This document shows, piece by piece, positions 7,549-13,853 of a stretch of 15,610 nt of DNA. The DNA lies in NCBI GenBank assembly GCA_007129525.1, contig SKVI01000364.1, forward strand, positions 1 to 15,610, given 5' to 3'. Numbering within the stretch: position 1 is the first letter of the stretch; every line of letters begins with the position of its first letter. Made by a program: the position numbers and the translations under genes. The notes under the pieces were generated by a model. The model was not told the DNA's origin and did not search any database. It worked only from the letters and a program-made list of their open reading frames with translations. The DNA is from Gemmatimonadota bacterium. GTDB taxonomy: Bacteria > Gemmatimonadota > Gemmatimonadetes > Longimicrobiales > Gaopeijiaceae.

Positions 7549-7860
7549 TCAGACGACGATCTCGTCCACCCGAATCTCGGTATACCCCTGCCGGTGACCC
7601 TGCTTGCGGCGGTAGCCCTTCCGGCGCTTCCGCTTGAAGACGATCACCTTCTTGTCGCGGCCGTGGTCGACCACTTCGGCCCGGACCGTCGCGCCGTCCA
7701 CGATGGGCGTACCCACCGAGACGTCATCGCCGTCCGACGTGAGGAGCACCTCGTCAAAGGTGATGGTGTCCCCCGCTTCGACGTCCAGGGTTGGTACCCT
7801 GAGCGTGCCGCCGGGTTCGGCCCGAAACTGTTTTCCACCCGTTCTGAAGACCGCGTACAT
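7549..7860 (-). CDS. rplU: 50S ribosomal protein L21
   Basis: This 103-residue protein is L21, a 23S rRNA-binding protein of the large subunit. The start MYAVFRTGGKQFRAEPG and the basic C-terminal signature KRKRRKGYRRKQGHRQGYT are diagnostic. The open frame extends 25 codons further upstream, but the family N-terminus begins exactly at the ATG at 7860. That ATG has GAGG 5 nt upstream. The GAGG sits in the loop of a 6-bp hairpin that abuts the start codon (7861-7875), so translation may be structurally controlled. It lies 123 bp downstream of rng and upstream of rpmA, a common arrangement of these three genes. Confidence 0.98.
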   Translation of the reverse strand: MYAVFRTGGKQFRAEPGGTLRVPTLDVEAGDTITFDEVLLTSDGDDVSVGTPIVDGATVRAEVVDHGRDKKVIVFKRKRRKGYRRKQGHRQGYTEIRVDEIVV

Positions 7861-7875
7861 CGGAACCTCGTTCCG
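7861..7875 (-). promoter_or_regulatory. Hairpin presenting the rplU Shine-Dalgarno
   Basis: On the transcript the 15 nt immediately before the rplU ATG read CGGAACGAGGTTCCG: a perfect 6-bp stem (CGGAAC/GTTCCG) with loop GAG. The GAGG ribosome binding site is the loop plus the first stem base. Such a fold could mask or display the site, for example for L21 autoregulation or for RNase control. The structure is seen directly; the role is inference. Confidence 0.5.
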
Positions 7876-7953
7876 GTTTTGAAGCCGTGTTCGCTGACCC
7901 GTGCTGCGGGGCCCGGTTCGGGGCACCCACCTCATTGGGCCGTTAGCCTGGTA

Positions 7954-7981
7954 AATTTAGGACGTTGCGGCGGTGGGTCAA
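7954..7981 (-). promoter_or_regulatory. Sigma70-like promoter for rplU-rpmA
   Basis: On the minus strand TTGACC (7981-7976) and TAAATT (7959-7954) are separated by 16 bp. These are five of six and four to five of six matches to the -35 and -10 consensus. The -10 is the only clearly AT-rich patch in the intergenic region. The -35 begins just 2 bp past the rng stop codon (7984-7986). Initiation near 7947 would give a leader of about 85-90 nt before rplU. It would let the ribosomal protein genes be expressed independently of rng. Confidence 0.68.
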
Positions 7982-7983
7982 CC

Positions 7984-9525
7984 CTACCCCGGCTGGCGGG
8001 TCACGTAGCGCTGGGTCACGTCGGTCTCAGCAGGCCCCGACAGGAGCCGGAACTCGTCTTCCCGCAACAGGGGATCATCGCGGAGCTCCAGGTCCAGGGA
8101 GACCCGCTCCTGGAGTCGTTTCAAGAATTCGGGCTCCTCCTCCAGCACGTGGAGAGCCACCTCGGGGTGGACCCGCACCACGATGGTCCGCTCCTCGCCC
8201 GAGGCGGCGGCCCGCTTCAGACTCCGCTCCACCCGGCGCACCACCGTGGGCGGAGTGAAGACCCGCCCCGCGCCGTCACAGTGCTCACACACCCGGGTCA
8301 GGGTCTGGAACAGGGAGGGGCGCACGCGCTGGCGGGTCATCTCCACCAGGCCCAGCTCCGAGACGGCGAAGGCCTTGGTCCGAGCCCGGTCGCGACCCAG
8401 GTGGGATCGGAGCTCGTGCAGCACCCGGTCCCGGTTCTCCTGCGACTCCATGTCGATGAAGTCGGCCACCACGATGCCGCCGATGTCCCGGAGCCGGAGC
8501 TGACGGGCCACCTCCCGGGCTGCGTCCAGGTTCGTCCGGAGGATCGTCTCCTCCGGGTCCTTCCGGCCCTTTCCGGTGAACTTGCCGGTGTTCACGTCGA
8601 TGGACACGAGCGCTTCGGTGGGCTCCACGATGATGGAGCCCCCGGTGGGCAGGTCCACCCGCCGGCCGAAGGCCTCACCGATCTCCTCTTCGATGTCGTA
8701 GCGGTCGAAGAGGGGGACCGAGTCCCGGTCCAGCCTGACCCGGTCCACCAGCTCCGGGTCCATGCTCTCCACGTAGTCGACGATCTCCTGGTGCACCTCG
8801 GGGTTGTCCACGATGAGGGCGTCGAAGCGATCGGAGAAGAGATCCCGGATGACCCCGCCGATGAGCTGCGCCTCGCTGTGGATCCGGGCCGGCGCCCGGG
8901 ACGAGCCGGCCCGGCGCTGGATCTTCTTCCAGGTGGAGTGGAGCCGCTGGAACTCCCGCTGGAACTTGGCCCGGTTCAGCTCCTCGCCCACCGTCCGGAT
9001 GATGAGCCCCACCGGCTCATCGGGGAGGATCTCCCGGGCCAGCTCCCGGAGGCGGACCCGTTCTTCCTTCTCCTCGATCTTCCGGCTCACCCCCACGTGC
9101 GAGGAGAAGGGCATGTAGACCAGGAAGCGGCCCGGCAGGGAGACCTGTGCGGTGAGACGGGGCCCCTTCGTGCCGATGGGTTCCTTGGTCACCTGCACCA
9201 TGACCGACTCCCCCTTCTGGATCTGGTCCTGGATGGGGGGAAGCTTTCGGGAACGGCGTCCGCCCCCGCCGTCCCCGTTCTCGTCGTCCTCGTCGTCGTC
9301 GGACACCAGGTCTGAGACGTGGAGGAAGCCGGCCTTGTCGGTACCGATGTCCACGAAGGCCGCCTGGATGCCGGGCAATACGGCTTCCACGCGGCCCAGG
9401 TAGATGTCACCCACAAGTCGCCCGTGGTCCGGCCGGTCGAGCATGAGCTCAACCAGTCGGTCGTCTTCCATGAGCGCGACCCACGTCTCCTGGGGGGTGG
9501 CGCTTATCAGGATCTCTCGTTTCAA
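7984..9525 (-). CDS. rng: Ribonuclease G (Rne/Rng family)
   Basis: This 513-residue endoribonuclease cuts AU-rich single-stranded RNA and takes part in rRNA maturation and mRNA decay. An S1 domain covers about 36-128 and carries an acidic, glycine-rich loop (74-93). It is followed by the RNase H-like and 5'-sensor region and the DNase I-like catalytic domain with D310 (SIDVNTG) and D355 (ADFIDM). The zinc-link cysteines are C413 and C416 (CEHC). It ends soon after the small domain, with no long RNase E-type scaffold tail, so it is of the RNase G kind. The start is taken as TTG at 9525, because homologues begin M-K-R-E-I-L-I-S. An ATG at 9576 in the same frame would add 17 unconserved residues. 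The Shine-Dalgarno GGAG lies in a hairpin loop just upstream. rplU and rpmA follow. Confidence 0.93.
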   Translation of the reverse strand: MKREILISATPQETWVALMEDDRLVELMLDRPDHGRLVGDIYLGRVEAVLPGIQAAFVDIGTDKAGFLHVSDLVSDDDEDDENGDGGGGRRSRKLPPIQDQIQKGESVMVQVTKEPIGTKGPRLTAQVSLPGRFLVYMPFSSHVGVSRKIEEKEERVRLRELAREILPDEPVGLIIRTVGEELNRAKFQREFQRLHSTWKKIQRRAGSSRAPARIHSEAQLIGGVIRDLFSDRFDALIVDNPEVHQEIVDYVESMDPELVDRVRLDRDSVPLFDRYDIEEEIGEAFGRRVDLPTGGSIIVEPTEALVSIDVNTGKFTGKGRKDPEETILRTNLDAAREVARQLRLRDIGGIVVADFIDMESQENRDRVLHELRSHLGRDRARTKAFAVSELGLVEMTRQRVRPSLFQTLTRVCEHCDGAGRVFTPPTVVRRVERSLKRAAASGEERTIVVRVHPEVALHVLEEEPEFLKRLQERVSLDLELRDDPLLREDEFRLLSGPAETDVTQRYVTRQPG

Positions 9526-9528
9526 GTA

Positions 9529-9545
9529 TGTCGGACTCCCCGACA
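9529..9545 (-). promoter_or_regulatory. Hairpin presenting the rng Shine-Dalgarno
   Basis: On the transcript TGTCGGGGAGTCCGACA forms a perfect 6-bp stem (TGTCGG/CCGACA) with loop GGAGT, 3 nt before the TTG start of rng. GGAG is the only plausible ribosome binding site here, with 10 nt to the start. The architecture matches the hairpin before rplU. RNase E is known to regulate its own mRNA through its 5' leader in E. coli; a similar role here is inference. Confidence 0.45.
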
Positions 9546-9686
9546 GGCCCCCGATCCCGGCTCCGGACCGCTCCACACCCTCCGCGGGCTCCGCTCCGAC
9601 ACCCGGCCGGCTGCCGGTACGTCGTCGGAGTCGGCTGCCCCGGGGACGTCGAACGGCTCTCCGTCCAGTCCCGGCGCCCTGCCGAT

Positions 9687-9714
9687 CTCCATCCCGGGCC
9701 GCCCCGGAATGGAG
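9687..9714 (-). terminator. Terminator-like hairpin after the acyl-CoA dehydrogenase
   Basis: Six bases after the acyl-CoA dehydrogenase stop, the minus strand has CTCCATTCCGGG, loop GCGG, then CCCGGGATGGAG: a 12-bp stem with one U-G wobble. No T-run follows, so it is either a weak intrinsic or rho-assisted terminator, or a 3'-end stabiliser. It separates the catabolic unit from rng. Confidence 0.6.
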
Positions 9715-9720
9715 GGTGAA

Positions 9721-10938
9721 CTACGCGTTGTCGAACGCCTCGTTGATGAGATGGCGTCCGATGACGATCCGTTGAATCTCGCTGGTGCCTTCGCCGATCT
9801 CGCAGACCTTGGCGTCGCGAAGCATCCGCTCCACGGGATACCGGTCCGAGTACCCGGCGCCGCCCATGACCTGTACGGCGTCAATCGTGGCCTTCATACT
9901 GAGCTCCGAGGCAAAGAGCTTGGCCATGGCCGCCTCCTTGGTGAAGGGTCGTCCCTCCTCCATGAGCCAGGCCGCGTGATATGTCAGGTGCTTGGCCGCC
10001 TGGATCTCGGTGGCCAGGTCGGCGAGCCGGAACTGCACCGGCTGAAAGTCGAAGATCTTTCGACCGAATTGTTTTCGCTTGTTCGTATACTCCAGAGCAG
10101 CCTCCAGGGCTCCCTCGGCCAGTCCCAGGGAGAGGGCGGCGATGCCGATCCGCCCCGCATCCAGGGTCTTCATGAAATTCACGAAGCCCTGGCCCTCGTC
10201 ACCCAGGCGGTTCCGATCGGGGACCACCGCATCGTCAAGGAGGAGCTCCCGGGTGTCAGAGGCTCGCCAGCCCATCTTGTCTTCCTTCTTGCCGGCCTGG
10301 ACCCCCGGGGTGTAGCCCAGGTCGGAGACGCTCCCCATCCCCACCTCTTCGGCCCGCTCTGGGTCGGTGGTGGGTTTGGTCACCACGAAACTGGTGATCC
10401 CCTTCGATCCTTCCTCCGGGTCCGTGACCGCGGTCACGGTGAAGACCTCACCCACGCCGGCGTGGGTAATGAAGATCTTGGAGCCGTTAAGCCGCCACTG
10501 CCCGTTCTCGCGGACCGCCCGGGTGGTACTCCGGGAGGCATCCGAGCCGGCACCGGGCTCGGTGAGGCCGAAGCCCCCCAACACCTCGCCCCGGGCCAGC
10601 CGGGGCACGTAGCGCTCCTTCTGCGCGTCGGTACCGAAGCGCAGGATGGGGGTGGTGCCCAGGGTGGTGTGGGCCGACACGGTGATGGCGTGGCTGGCGT
10701 CGTGGCGGGCCAGCTCCTGCACCACCAGGAGGTAGCTCAGCCCGTCCCTGCCCTGCCCGCCCAGCTCCGTGGGAATGGGCAACCCCAGAAGGCCCCGCTC
10801 CGCCATGGCCTTCACGTTCTCCCAGGGAAAGCGGGACTCGTGGTCCAGCTCCCGGGCCACCGGTACGATGGCCTCTCGGGCGAAGCCCCTGACCTCCCGG
10901 ACGAGGGCGCGGTGGTCGTCGTTCAGGTAACGGTCCAT
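9721..10938 (-). CDS. Acyl-CoA dehydrogenase
   Basis: This 405-residue FAD enzyme oxidises acyl-CoA to trans-2-enoyl-CoA and passes electrons to ETF. The family signature LTEPGAGSDAS is at 125-135. KKEDKMGWRASDTREL (217-232) and QFGRKIFDFQPVQFRLADLA (290-309) follow. The catalytic base is E383 in IGEGTSEIQR, where a glycine replaces the common tyrosine before the glutamate. About 25 residues (189-213) are inserted in the middle beta-domain, just before KKEDKMG, making it longer than the usual 380. The ATG at 10938 is the first in frame and has no Shine-Dalgarno. It is 101 bp downstream of recQ, with a hairpin between, so it may be a separate unit. Substrate (short or branched chain) is not resolved. 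Confidence 0.95.
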   Translation of the reverse strand: MDRYLNDDHRALVREVRGFAREAIVPVARELDHESRFPWENVKAMAERGLLGLPIPTELGGQGRDGLSYLLVVQELARHDASHAITVSAHTTLGTTPILRFGTDAQKERYVPRLARGEVLGGFGLTEPGAGSDASRSTTRAVRENGQWRLNGSKIFITHAGVGEVFTVTAVTDPEEGSKGITSFVVTKPTTDPERAEEVGMGSVSDLGYTPGVQAGKKEDKMGWRASDTRELLLDDAVVPDRNRLGDEGQGFVNFMKTLDAGRIGIAALSLGLAEGALEAALEYTNKRKQFGRKIFDFQPVQFRLADLATEIQAAKHLTYHAAWLMEEGRPFTKEAAMAKLFASELSMKATIDAVQVMGGAGYSDRYPVERMLRDAKVCEIGEGTSEIQRIVIGRHLINEAFDNA

Positions 10939-10987
10939 CTATGGGCGCGTGGGGCATCGGGTTCGCGGTGAGGGAGTCGACGAACGG

Positions 10988-11010
10988 GGCCCGGCGTGAA
11001 ACGCCGGACC
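10988..11010 (-). terminator. Terminator-like hairpin after recQ
   Basis: On the minus strand GGTCCGGCG, loop TTTCA, CGCCGGGCC forms a 9-bp stem with one U-G wobble, about 30 nt after the recQ stop. No T-run follows. It is the only strong structure in the 101 bp between recQ and the acyl-CoA dehydrogenase and probably marks the end of the recQ transcript. Confidence 0.5.
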
Positions 11011-11039
11011 TCCGCACGTCGGTCTCCAGCCATGGAAAA

Positions 11040-12368
11040 CTACCGCGAACCGACCGACGCCAAAACCCCGGACCACCCCTGGCACCCGTCGCACCCACCA
11101 CACCCTCCCCTTTCGAGGCGCTCACCGAACCATCCCAGAAGAAGCGCGCGCCGGCATCCCCTGGTGCGCCCGTACCGGGCCACCGCCCGGAGCTTGGCCC
11201 TCTCGGCTCGCCGGCGGTCCAGCCGACGCCCCAGCTCCCCCCGGCGCCACAGGTCCAGGATCCCCCGGAACGTCCGGACGGGGGGATGGGTCCGATCCAG
11301 GAAGCTCCGGTGGAGCCGGCCGTCCCCCGGCGAGCGGAGGGCCACGCAGAGGGCCGCGTCCCCGTCCCGGCCGCCCCGTCCCGCCTCCTGATAGTAGTCC
11401 TCCAGGCTGCCGGAGAGCTGGTCGTGGGCTACCAACCGGACATCGGACCGGTCGATCCCCATGCCGAAGGCGTTGGTGGCCACCACCAGAGGGCGGGGAT
11501 CGCCGAGGAAGTGCTCCTGCACGCGGGAGCGCTCGGCGTCGGGGAGACCGGCGTGGTAGGCCTCGGCCCGGAGCCCGGAACGAGCCATGGCGTCGCGGAT
11601 CCGCTCCACCCGGCGGCGGGTGGCAGCGTAGATGAGGCGGGCCCCGCCGAAGCGGTGCACCAGCTCCCGGAGGAGGGGGACCCGGGCGTCCCGGCTCCTG
11701 ACCCTGCGGACGGCCCAGAGGAGGTTGGCCCGGTCGAAGCTGCCCACCTGCCGGAAGGGGCGCTGCATCCCCAGCACCTTCTCGATATCCCGGCGCACCC
11801 GGGGGGTGGCGGTGGCGGTGAGGGCCAGAGCCGGCACGCCGAGCACCTTCTTCACCCGTCCCAGGTCACGGTAGGCCGGACGGAAATCGTGTCCCCAGCA
11901 CGAGATGCAGTGGGCCTCATCCACCACCAGAAGGGAGGCCGGAAGCCGGCCCAGGAGGGGGGCGAACGCCGCCGAGGAGAAGCGTTCGGGGGCCACCAGG
12001 AGAACCTTCAGTCGCCCCGCCACCGCGTCGGCCATGATCTGCCGGCGACGGGACGCGGCGAGACCCGAGTGGAGTGCCTCGGCGGTGATCCCCACCTCCC
12101 GGGCCCGCCGCAGCTGGTCGGCCATGAGGGAGATCAGCGGGCTCACCACCAGGGTGAGACCGGAAAGGATCAGCGCCGGCACCTGGTAGCAGAGGCTCTT
12201 GCCCCCACCGGTGGGGAGGATCCCCACCGCGTCACGGCCTGCCACCGCCGCCTCCACCAGCTCCCGCTGTCCCGGCCGGAAGGAGGGGAAGCCGAAGTGC
12301 CGCTGGAGGACCTCGCGGGGATCGGCGGAAGGGGCGGCGGACTGGGGAGCGGGGGCGGAGTCGGACAT
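11040..12368 (-). CDS. recQ: RecQ-type ATP-dependent DNA helicase, short form
   Basis: This 442-residue 3'-5' DNA helicase should act in recombination and replication-fork repair. Walker A is at 52-58 (PTGGGKS), DEAH at 150-153 (VVDEAHCISCWGHDFRP), motif III TATATP at 184-189, and motifs V-VI at about 297-336 (ATNAFGMGIDR ... YYQEAGRGGRDG). The zinc-binding cysteines are C405, C423, C426 and C429. The protein ends 13 residues after the last cysteine, so the winged-helix RQC domain and HRDC domain of E. coli RecQ (about 610 residues) are absent. The ATG at 12368 is chosen because the family N-terminus follows; the frame stays open further upstream (to 12587) without similarity. It lies 50 bp downstream of a small membrane protein gene. 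Confidence 0.93.
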   Translation of the reverse strand: MSDSAPAPQSAAPSADPREVLQRHFGFPSFRPGQRELVEAAVAGRDAVGILPTGGGKSLCYQVPALILSGLTLVVSPLISLMADQLRRAREVGITAEALHSGLAASRRRQIMADAVAGRLKVLLVAPERFSSAAFAPLLGRLPASLLVVDEAHCISCWGHDFRPAYRDLGRVKKVLGVPALALTATATPRVRRDIEKVLGMQRPFRQVGSFDRANLLWAVRRVRSRDARVPLLRELVHRFGGARLIYAATRRRVERIRDAMARSGLRAEAYHAGLPDAERSRVQEHFLGDPRPLVVATNAFGMGIDRSDVRLVAHDQLSGSLEDYYQEAGRGGRDGDAALCVALRSPGDGRLHRSFLDRTHPPVRTFRGILDLWRRGELGRRLDRRRAERAKLRAVARYGRTRGCRRALLLGWFGERLERGGCGGCDGCQGWSGVLASVGSR

Positions 12369-12418
12369 GCCCCAGCGTGGGACCCGGGGCGGGACGGGGG
12401 AATGGCCGGAGGGGGCCG

Positions 12419-12646
12419 CTAGAGGTCTTCCTCTTCTTCTTCCCGCACGCCCTGTCCTCCCGGCATGAAGCGCAGGAGGAAGCCCGCGGCCAGGGCCACG
12501 ATGGCCAGGATGATGATCCAACCCTCGTCCATGACCATCCCTCCCACCGCCAGCACCGAGGCGATGACGAAAAGCCGCACCTTCCACTCAAGCCACGGAT
12601 ACTCGTCGGCTCTCCGGCTCCGGTCCAGGAAGATCATGAGGTTCAT
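12419..12646 (-). CDS. Small two-helix membrane protein of unknown function
   Basis: I do not recognise this 75-residue protein. It has two hydrophobic segments (about 22-39 and 43-61) separated by a short MDEGW turn, a charged N-terminus (FLDRSRRADEYPWLEWK) and a strongly acidic tail (REEEEEDL). This suggests a hairpin membrane protein. The ATG at 12646 has GAGG 8 nt upstream. It is 33 bp after the enoyl-CoA hydratase stop and 50 bp before recQ, all in one direction, so it is probably part of that transcript. The ordered amphipathic/hydrophobic pattern and the ribosome binding site support a real gene. Confidence 0.7.
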   Translation of the reverse strand: MNLMIFLDRSRRADEYPWLEWKVRLFVIASVLAVGGMVMDEGWIIILAIVALAAGFLLRFMPGGQGVREEEEEDL

Positions 12647-12679
12647 GGTCAGGCCTCGCCCTCGCGGGCAACGCTGCGG

Positions 12680-13462
12680 TCAGCTCTCCTTGCGCTCCAG
12701 GAAGGCCCGCACACCCTCCCGGCACGCTTCCGTGAGACGGGCGATGGTGTTCACCTCGGCACCCCGGCCGATCCCCTCCTCCACCGAGAGCCCGTCCAGC
12801 CCGTAGAGGAGTCGCTTCGTGAGCCGGAGGGCCGAGGGAGGCCGGGCCGCCAGCTCGCCGGCGAACGCCTCCACCTCGTCCAGAAAAGACCCCGAAGGCA
12901 CGATCCGGTTCGCCAGCCCGATCCGGTGGGCCTCGGCGGCGTCGATCCGTCCGCCCAGCGTCACCAGCTCGAAAGCCCGTCCCTCCACCACCTTCCGCCT
13001 GAGCAGGGTCATGACCATGGCGGGCACGAAGCCCAGGTGCACCTCCGGGAAGCCGAAGCGGGCCTCCTCGTGGGCCAGGATCATGTCGCAGGCGGTGGCC
13101 AGCCCGCACCCGCCGGCCAGGGCCCGACCGTGCACGGCAGCCACGATGGGTCGGGGATGGCGGCGCATGGCCAGAAAGAGCTCGCCCATGCGGACGGCGT
13201 CGGCCAGTGAGGCCTCGGCTCCCTGCCCCGCCATGGCCTCCAGCTCGGCCAGGTCGGCACCGGAACAGAAATCCGTTCCCGCGCCCCGGAGGACCAGGAC
13301 CCGGACGTCGGGGTCGGCTGCGGTCTCGACCAGCGCCGAGGTGAGGGCCTCCACCAGCGCCCCGTTCATGGCGTTCCGCTTCTCGGGTCGGTTCAGGACC
13401 AGGTGCACCACCCCGTCTGCGGCGGCCTCGATCCGGAGAACCGAAGCGGGATCGCCGCTCAC
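12680..13462 (-). CDS. Enoyl-CoA hydratase/isomerase family protein (LiuC-like)
   Basis: This 260-residue crotonase-fold protein has the oxyanion segments SGADLAEL and GRALAGGCGL. Of the two classical glutamates, only one is present: E140 in FPEVHLGFVP matches rat E164, while the E144 position is G120. The pattern of one glutamate plus PEVxLGxxPA instead of PGxGGTQR is shared with LiuC-type 3-methylglutaconyl-CoA hydratases as I recall them. With a carboxylase and AtuA upstream, hydration of a branched glutaconyl-type CoA is plausible but unproven. The start is GTG at 13462, overlapping the AtuA-like stop by four bases (GTGA), so it is translationally coupled. Confidence 0.9.
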   Translation of the reverse strand: MSGDPASVLRIEAAADGVVHLVLNRPEKRNAMNGALVEALTSALVETAADPDVRVLVLRGAGTDFCSGADLAELEAMAGQGAEASLADAVRMGELFLAMRRHPRPIVAAVHGRALAGGCGLATACDMILAHEEARFGFPEVHLGFVPAMVMTLLRRKVVEGRAFELVTLGGRIDAAEAHRIGLANRIVPSGSFLDEVEAFAGELAARPPSALRLTKRLLYGLDGLSVEEGIGRGAEVNTIARLTEACREGVRAFLERKES

Positions 13463-13851
13463 GGCTCCACCGGCGCCGCCGGGTCGAACTCGGCGGGCAC
13501 CCGTCCCCGTCCCCGGGCCCGGCGGGCCACCTCATCGGACACCTCCACCTCCATCCGGAGGAGCGCCGTGGAGAAGACCTTCCCCTGGGCGTCGGTCATG
13601 AGGGAGACGGTGCCGCCGCCGCCCAGGGCTCCGTGCAACATGAAGTTCAGGGCGTGGAGATTCGGGAGCTCGTAACGCTCCACCTCGCCCTTCACCATCT
13701 CCCCGAAGTGGTCCTTCACCCGCTCCTCGGTGAGGGTCTCCCGGAGGAGCTCCCAGTCCCGGGGGTCGTACGCGATGACCCCCACGTTGGCCGTGTCTCC
13801 CTTGTCGCCGGAGCGGGCGTGGGCCAGGTCCACCAGTTGGATCGTCGGCAT
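13459..13851 (-). CDS. AtuA-like C-terminal domain protein (separate subunit)
   Basis: This 130-residue protein carries the motif ARSGDKGDTANVGVIAY (12-28). That motif marks the small ferredoxin-fold domain found at the C-terminus of full-length AtuA proteins and also as a stand-alone protein. The start ATG at 13851 lies 2 bp after the stop of the AtuA gene, and GGAGG lies 7 nt upstream, inside the end of that gene. Its stop overlaps the next hydratase start. The two AtuA pieces together (461 + 130) come to about the size of a one-piece AtuA, so they probably form one complex. The biochemical role of AtuA is not settled; it is required for acyclic terpene use in Pseudomonas. Confidence 0.88.
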   Translation of the reverse strand: MPTIQLVDLAHARSGDKGDTANVGVIAYDPRDWELLRETLTEERVKDHFGEMVKGEVERYELPNLHALNFMLHGALGGGGTVSLMTDAQGKVFSTALLRMEVEVSDEVARRARGRGRVPAEFDPAAPVEP

Positions 13852-13853
13852 CG

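Noticed and set aside
7294..9315. Very long plus-strand open frame (673 codons) opposite rpmA, rplU and rng
   Set aside because: It runs antisense through three unmistakable genes; its length comes from scarcity of stops in GC-rich third positions.
9526..9692. Possible small minus-strand protein between the acyl-CoA dehydrogenase and rng (56 codons from the ATG at 9692)
   Set aside because: No ribosome binding site, its start lies within the terminator-like hairpin, and its composition resembles non-coding GC-rich DNA.
9319..12422. Two long plus-strand open frames opposite the acyl-CoA dehydrogenase and recQ
   Set aside because: The composition is low-complexity (G, P, H, R rich), with no domain and no ribosome binding site; the minus strand carries complete catalytic motifs.
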